DNA from: an uncultured Lachnospiraceae bacterium | Lineage (GTDB): Bacteria > Bacillota > Clostridia > Lachnospirales > Lachnospiraceae | Reading direction: 5' to 3' | Assembly (NCBI GenBank): GCA_910577765.1 | Contig: CAJTOV010000144.1 | Span: 1-9,596 of the forward strand | Length of the DNA: 9,596 nt | Part shown: piece after piece, positions 6,515-9,596 of the stretch | Layout: each line of letters opens with the position of its first letter | How positions within the stretch are numbered: position 1 is the stretch's first letter | Made by a program: the position numbers and the translations under genes | The notes under the pieces: generated by a model | Databases searched by the model: none | Told to the model about the DNA's origin: nothing | What the model saw: only the letters and a program-made list of their open reading frames with translations

Positions 6515-7510
6515 ATGGGACTGGAAATAGGGAATGTAAAGCTGGCCAATCCGGTGATTCTGGCGCCTCTGGCAGGGGTGACGGATGTGGCTTTCCGCAG
6601 GCTCTGCAAGGAGCAGGGGTGCGGGCTTTTATATACGGAGATGGTCAGCGCCAAGGCCATCCTTTACAACAACCGGAACACCAGGGAGCTTCTGGAGGTG
6701 CGTACAGAGGAACGGCCGGTGGGGGTCCAGCTTTTCGGCTCTGACCCGGAGATTGTCAGTGAGATGGCCTGCCGGATTCAGGAGGATTTTGACCTGATTG
6801 ACATCAACATGGGCTGTCCGGTGCCCAAGGTGGTGGGCAACGGGGAGGGCTCCGCCCTTATGAAGAATCCGCGGCTGGTGGAGGCCATTCTTTCGGCCCT
6901 GGTGCGGAAGGTACACAAACCGGTGACCGTCAAGTTCCGCAAGGGCTTTGACGATTCCAGCGTCAACGCGGTGGAGATCGCCCGGATCGCGGAAGGCTGC
7001 GGGGCGGCGGCGGTGACGGTCCACGGCAGGACCCGGGAGCAGTTCTATTCCGGAAAAGCCGACTGGGAGATCATCCGCCAGGTAAAGGAGGCGGTGAAGA
7101 TTCCGGTTATAGGAAACGGGGATGTATTTACCCCCCAGGATGCCAGGCGGATGCTTGAGGAAACCGGCTGCGACGGGGTCATGGTGGCCCGGGGGGCCAG
7201 GGGGAATCCCTGGCTGTTTGCCAGGACGGTCCATTACCTGGAGACGGGAGAGCTGCTGCCGGAACCGGACCGGGAAACCGTATGCCGGATGATCCTGCGC
7301 CATGCCGGACTCCAGACAGAGCTTAAGGGGGAGAGCCTGGGGATGAAAGAGATGCGCAAGCACATTGCCTGGTATTCCGCAGGCCTGCCCCACTCGGCAG
7401 CCCTGCGCCGGGAATGCAACCGGGTGGAGAGCCTGGGAGAACTGGAAAGGATGCTGGAGGGATATCTGACGGGATGTGGGGCGGGGAAAAACCAAAACCT
7501 ATGTTCTTGA
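6515..7510 (+). CDS. dusB: tRNA-dihydrouridine synthase (DusB type)
   Basis: The 331-residue protein is a flavin-dependent Dus enzyme that reduces uridines in the tRNA D-loop to dihydrouridine with FMN and NADPH. The TIM-barrel half (about 1-240) shows APLAGVTD (17-24) at the FMN site, the signature INMGCPVPKV with catalytic Cys101, VKFRKGFDD, VHGRTREQFYSGKADW for substrate and cofactor contacts, GNGDV, and ARGARGNPW near the phosphate site. A helical tRNA-binding domain completes the C-terminus. Length and motifs fit the DusB/NifR3 subgroup; the exact target uridine is not deducible. AGGAG at 6499-6503 with 11-base spacing supports the ATG at 6515; an ATG at 6507 is out of frame and stops quickly. 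A dus gene near lysS is a recurring Firmicutes arrangement. The stop codon lies inside the -35 box of the greA promoter. Confidence 0.95.
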   Translation: MGLEIGNVKLANPVILAPLAGVTDVAFRRLCKEQGCGLLYTEMVSAKAILYNNRNTRELLEVRTEERPVGVQLFGSDPEIVSEMACRIQEDFDLIDINMGCPVPKVVGNGEGSALMKNPRLVEAILSALVRKVHKPVTVKFRKGFDDSSVNAVEIARIAEGCGAAAVTVHGRTREQFYSGKADWEIIRQVKEAVKIPVIGNGDVFTPQDARRMLEETGCDGVMVARGARGNPWLFARTVHYLETGELLPEPDRETVCRMILRHAGLQTELKGESLGMKEMRKHIAWYSAGLPHSAALRRECNRVESLGELERMLEGYLTGCGAGKNQNLCS

Positions 7511-7535
7511 CAACTTCGCCGGATTGGGATATAAT
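7507..7535 (+). promoter_or_regulatory. Perfect-consensus sigma-A promoter for greA-lysS
   Basis: TTGACA (7507-7512) and TATAAT (7530-7535) match the housekeeping promoter at all twelve positions with the ideal 17-base spacer. The -35 box contains the dusB TGA stop (7508-7510). Transcription should start near 7542, leaving a leader of about 130 bases before greA. It is the strongest promoter visible in the window. Confidence 0.92.
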
Positions 7536-7559
7536 ACGTTGAACATAAGTAACCCAGGC

Positions 7560-7622
7560 AATGGCCAGCATGGTGAATTCCATACTGGTGTATTGGGCGT
7601 TATGGGCAACCGGCTGGCCGTT
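7560..7622 (+). promoter_or_regulatory. Structured 5' leader of the greA-lysS transcript
   Basis: AATGGCCAGC (7560-7569) pairs with GCTGGCCGTT (7613-7622) over ten positions with one T·G wobble. The helix can continue through GGT (7572-7574) with ACC (7609-7611) and encloses a hairpin, CCATAC (7580-7585) with GTATTGG (7590-7596) with one bulged T. An alternative outer pairing, GTAAC (7549-7553) with GTTAC (7620-7624), competes with the closing stem. No T-run follows, and the T-box signature expected for some aminoacyl-tRNA synthetase leaders is absent. It could be a cis-regulatory RNA or a protective leader structure; I do not recognise the class. Confidence 0.5.
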
Positions 7623-7671
7623 ACAGAGCATTTTATGGGGAAGAAGTGTAAAAAGGAAGGGATTAAGCAGC

Positions 7672-8154
7672 ATGGCAGAGAAGAAGAACATTTTAACCTA
7701 TGCAGGACTGAAACAGTATGAGGATGAACTTCAGGATCTGAAGGTAAACCGCAGAAGGGAGATCGCCCAGAAGATCAAAGAGGCAAGAGAGCAGGGGGAT
7801 CTGTCGGAGAACGCCGAGTACGATGCAGCCAAGGATGAGCAGCGGGATATTGAGCTGCGGATCGAGGAGCTGGAGAAGCTTCTGAAGAATGCAGAGGTCA
7901 TCGACGAGGACGAGATTGATCTGGATAAGATCAACATCGGGTGTAAGGTTAAAGTGTACGATGTGGAGTTTGACGAGGAGATGGAGTTTCGTCTGGTTGG
8001 TTCCACCGAGGCCAACAGCCTTCAGAACAAGATTTCCAATGAGTCGCCTGTAGGCCAGGCCCTGATCGGGAGATGCGTGGGCGATGTGGTGGATGTGGAG
8101 ACCCAGGCAGGCATGATCCAGTATAGGGTGCTGGAGATTCAGCGGGTATCATAG
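7672..8154 (+). CDS. greA: Transcription elongation factor GreA
   Basis: The 160-residue protein has standard GreA length. Residues 1-77 or so form the antiparallel coiled coil that enters the RNA polymerase secondary channel. Its acidic tip, GDLSENAEYDAAKDEQ, contains D43 and E46, equivalent to the catalytic D41 and E44 of E. coli GreA. The rest is the FKBP-like domain, including SPVGQALIGRCVGDVVDVET. GreA makes backtracked polymerase cleave its transcript and resume. The frame is open upstream to ATG 7561, but ATG 7672 gives the family N-terminus (MAEKKNILTYAGLKQYEDEL) and has AGGAAGG at 7654-7660, eleven bases away; the 37 extra residues would be hydrophobic and unlike GreA. It is transcribed from the consensus promoter at 7507-7535, with lysS 17 bases downstream in the same unit. 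Confidence 0.96.
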   Translation: MAEKKNILTYAGLKQYEDELQDLKVNRRREIAQKIKEAREQGDLSENAEYDAAKDEQRDIELRIEELEKLLKNAEVIDEDEIDLDKINIGCKVKVYDVEFDEEMEFRLVGSTEANSLQNKISNESPVGQALIGRCVGDVVDVETQAGMIQYRVLEIQRVS

Positions 8155-8171
8155 AACAAAGGAGCAGGATA

Positions 8172-9596
8172 ATGGAAAATCAGCAGAATCAGAAGAAGCA
8201 GACTCAGGAGCCGGATTTAAACCAGCTTCTGAAAGTACGCCGTGAGAAGCTGGCAGAGCTTCAGGAGGCCGGCAGCGATCCGTTCCATATTACAAAATAT
8301 GACGTGACCGTCCACAGTACGGATGTGAAAGAGCAGTACAGTGCGTGGGAGGGCAAAGAGGTGTCCATCGCAGGCCGCATGATGTCCAAACGGGTAATGG
8401 GAAAGGCGTCGTTCTGCAACATCCAGGATTTAAAGGGAAATATCCAGTGCTATGTGGCCAGGGATGACCTGGGCGAGGAAGACTACAAGGACTTTAAGAA
8501 GCTGGATATCGGTGATATCGTAGGAATCCAGGGAATCGTGTTTACCACCAGGATGGGGGAGATTTCCATCCATACCAAGTCCCTGGTGCTGCTTTCCAAG
8601 AGCCTTCAGATTCTGCCTGAGAAGTATCACGGCCTGACCAACACGGATATGCGCTACCGGCAGCGGTATGTGGACCTGATCATGAACCCGGAGGTGAAGG
8701 ATACCTTCATCAAGCGGTCCCAGATCATCAAAGAGATCCGCAATTTCCTGGACGGACGGGGATTCATGGAGGTGGAGACCCCCATGCTGGTGTCCAATGC
8801 AGGCGGTGCGGCGGCCAGACCCTTTGAGACCCATTACAATGCCCTGGATGAGGATGTGAAGCTGCGGATTTCCCTGGAGCTGTATCTGAAGCGGCTGATT
8901 GTGGGAGGCCTGGAGCGGGTCTATGAGATCGGCCGGGTATTCCGCAACGAGGGCGTGGACACCCGCCATAACCCGGAGTTCACCCTGATGGAGCTTTATC
9001 AGGCTTATACGGATTATGAAGGCATGATGGAGCTGACCGAAAGCATGTTTCGCTATCTGGCAGAGAAGGTCTGCGGCAGCGCGGTGATCAGCTACAACGG
9101 CGTGGTGATCGATATGGAGAAGCCCTTTGAGCGGATCACCATGATCGACGCGGTGAAGAAGTATGCAGGGGTGGATTTTGCCCAGGTGAAGTCGGATGAA
9201 GAGGCCAAAGCCCTGGCTAAGGAGCATCATGTGGAGTTTGAGGAGCGTCACAAGAAGGGGGATATCATCAGTCTCTTCTTTGAGGAGTTCTGTGAGGAGC
9301 ACATGATCCAGCCTACCTTTGTTATGGACCATCCCATTGAGATATCGCCTCTGACCAAGAAAAAGCCTTCCAACCCGGAGTTGGTGGAGCGGTTCGAGCT
9401 GTTCATCTATGGCCGGGAGATGTGCAATGCCTACTCGGAGCTTAACGACCCCATTGACCAGAGGGCGCGTTTTGCCGCCCAGGAGGAGGCCTTTGCCGCC
9501 GGGGACGAGGAGGCAAACCACACGGACGAAGATTTCCTCAATGCCCTGGAGATCGGCATGCCGCCTACAGGGGGAATCGGGTATGGGATTGACCGG
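8172..9596 (+). CDS. lysS: Lysyl-tRNA synthetase, class II (3' end cut by window)
   Basis: The frame is open for 475 codons to the window edge. The enzyme charges tRNA-Lys with lysine using ATP. After a short Gln/Lys-rich tail, an OB-fold anticodon-binding domain covers about residues 60-165. The class II catalytic domain follows: motif 1 around GFMEVETPML (about 196-206), motif 2 with VFRNEGVDTRHNPEF and its key R258, and motif 3 as GIGYGIDR, the last residues present (468-475). GGAAARPFETHYNALDEDVK and ELYLKRLIVGGLERVYEIG are typical bacterial LysRS segments. Only the C-terminal end beyond motif 3, usually some tens of residues, is missing. ATG 8172 is supported by AAAGGAG at 8158-8164, seven bases before. 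It is 17 bases after greA, so it is co-transcribed from the 7507 promoter. Confidence 0.97.
   Translation, partial: MENQQNQKKQTQEPDLNQLLKVRREKLAELQEAGSDPFHITKYDVTVHSTDVKEQYSAWEGKEVSIAGRMMSKRVMGKASFCNIQDLKGNIQCYVARDDLGEEDYKDFKKLDIGDIVGIQGIVFTTRMGEISIHTKSLVLLSKSLQILPEKYHGLTNTDMRYRQRYVDLIMNPEVKDTFIKRSQIIKEIRNFLDGRGFMEVETPMLVSNAGGAAARPFETHYNALDEDVKLRISLELYLKRLIVGGLERVYEIGRVFRNEGVDTRHNPEFTLMELYQAYTDYEGMMELTESMFRYLAEKVCGSAVISYNGVVIDMEKPFERITMIDAVKKYAGVDFAQVKSDEEAKALAKEHHVEFEERHKKGDIISLFFEEFCEEHMIQPTFVMDHPIEISPLTKKKPSNPELVERFELFIYGREMCNAYSELNDPIDQRARFAAQEEAFAAGDEEANHTDEDFLNALEIGMPPTGGIGYGIDR

Noticed and set aside
6629..7495. 288-codon minus-strand open frame
   Set aside because: It is antisense to dusB, with low-complexity Pro/His/Arg composition and no ribosome site or family resemblance.
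7542..7671. T-box riboswitch upstream of greA-lysS
   Set aside because: The leader lacks the conserved T-box antiterminator sequence and a terminator, so the usual synthetase-leader explanation does not apply.
8430..9521. 363-codon open frame on the minus strand
   Set aside because: It is antisense to lysS, whose full set of class II motifs is unmistakable. Its His/Leu-rich translation is typical of a shadow frame in GC-rich sequence.
1..9596. Mobile element, CRISPR array, toxin-antitoxin or defence island
   Set aside because: All genes are co-oriented housekeeping genes in a recognisable order, with no repeat arrays, recombinases or composition break.

Overview
The window reads as an ordinary, compact chromosomal core region of a GC-rich low-G+C-phylum bacterium (Firmicutes/Bacillota, class Clostridia, most likely family Lachnospiraceae). 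The basis is the whiA / HPr-like / dnaE / pfkA gene order, the strong AGGAGG ribosome sites, the Firmicutes-type sigma-A promoters, and proteins that read like clostridial versions (PfkA with a TIDLD active-site loop, an HPr paralogue with Glu at position 15, LysRS with an RISLELYLKRL segment). Species cannot be fixed by eye. All genes lie on the + strand and share G/C-ending codon use. I see no transposase, integrase, phage gene, tRNA, rRNA or CRISPR array.

Layout: a 19-codon 3' fragment of an unidentified ORF (1-60); whiA (86-1051); a Crh-like HPr paralogue (1083-1334); a probable intrinsic terminator (1365-1393); dnaE (GTG start, 1424-4891); a sigma-A promoter overlapping the dnaE 3' end, with a small inverted repeat at the expected transcription start; pfkA (4952-5926); a very strong intrinsic terminator (5961-6003); a hairpin-rich spacer; a small uncharacterised ORF (6135-6446); dusB (6515-7510); a perfect-consensus promoter (TTGACA-17-TATAAT) overlapping the dusB stop codon; a structured leader of about 130 nt; greA (7672-8154); and lysS (8172 to the window edge, lacking only its C-terminal end).

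Functionally the window joins carbon-flux control (the HPr/Crh-like regulator and 6-phosphofructokinase) with replication (DnaE), cell-cycle regulation (WhiA), tRNA modification (DusB), transcript-elongation rescue (GreA) and lysine tRNA charging (LysRS). Probable transcription units are whiA-hpr (continuing from upstream), dnaE (promoter not clear), pfkA alone (promoter and terminator both visible), small ORF-dusB, and greA-lysS.

I did not find a convincing previously undescribed system. The points worth a second look are the phosphorylation-site change in the HPr paralogue, the structured greA-lysS leader behind an ideal promoter, the small unknown gene between pfkA and dusB, the PfkA active/effector-site substitutions, and several intergenic palindromes.
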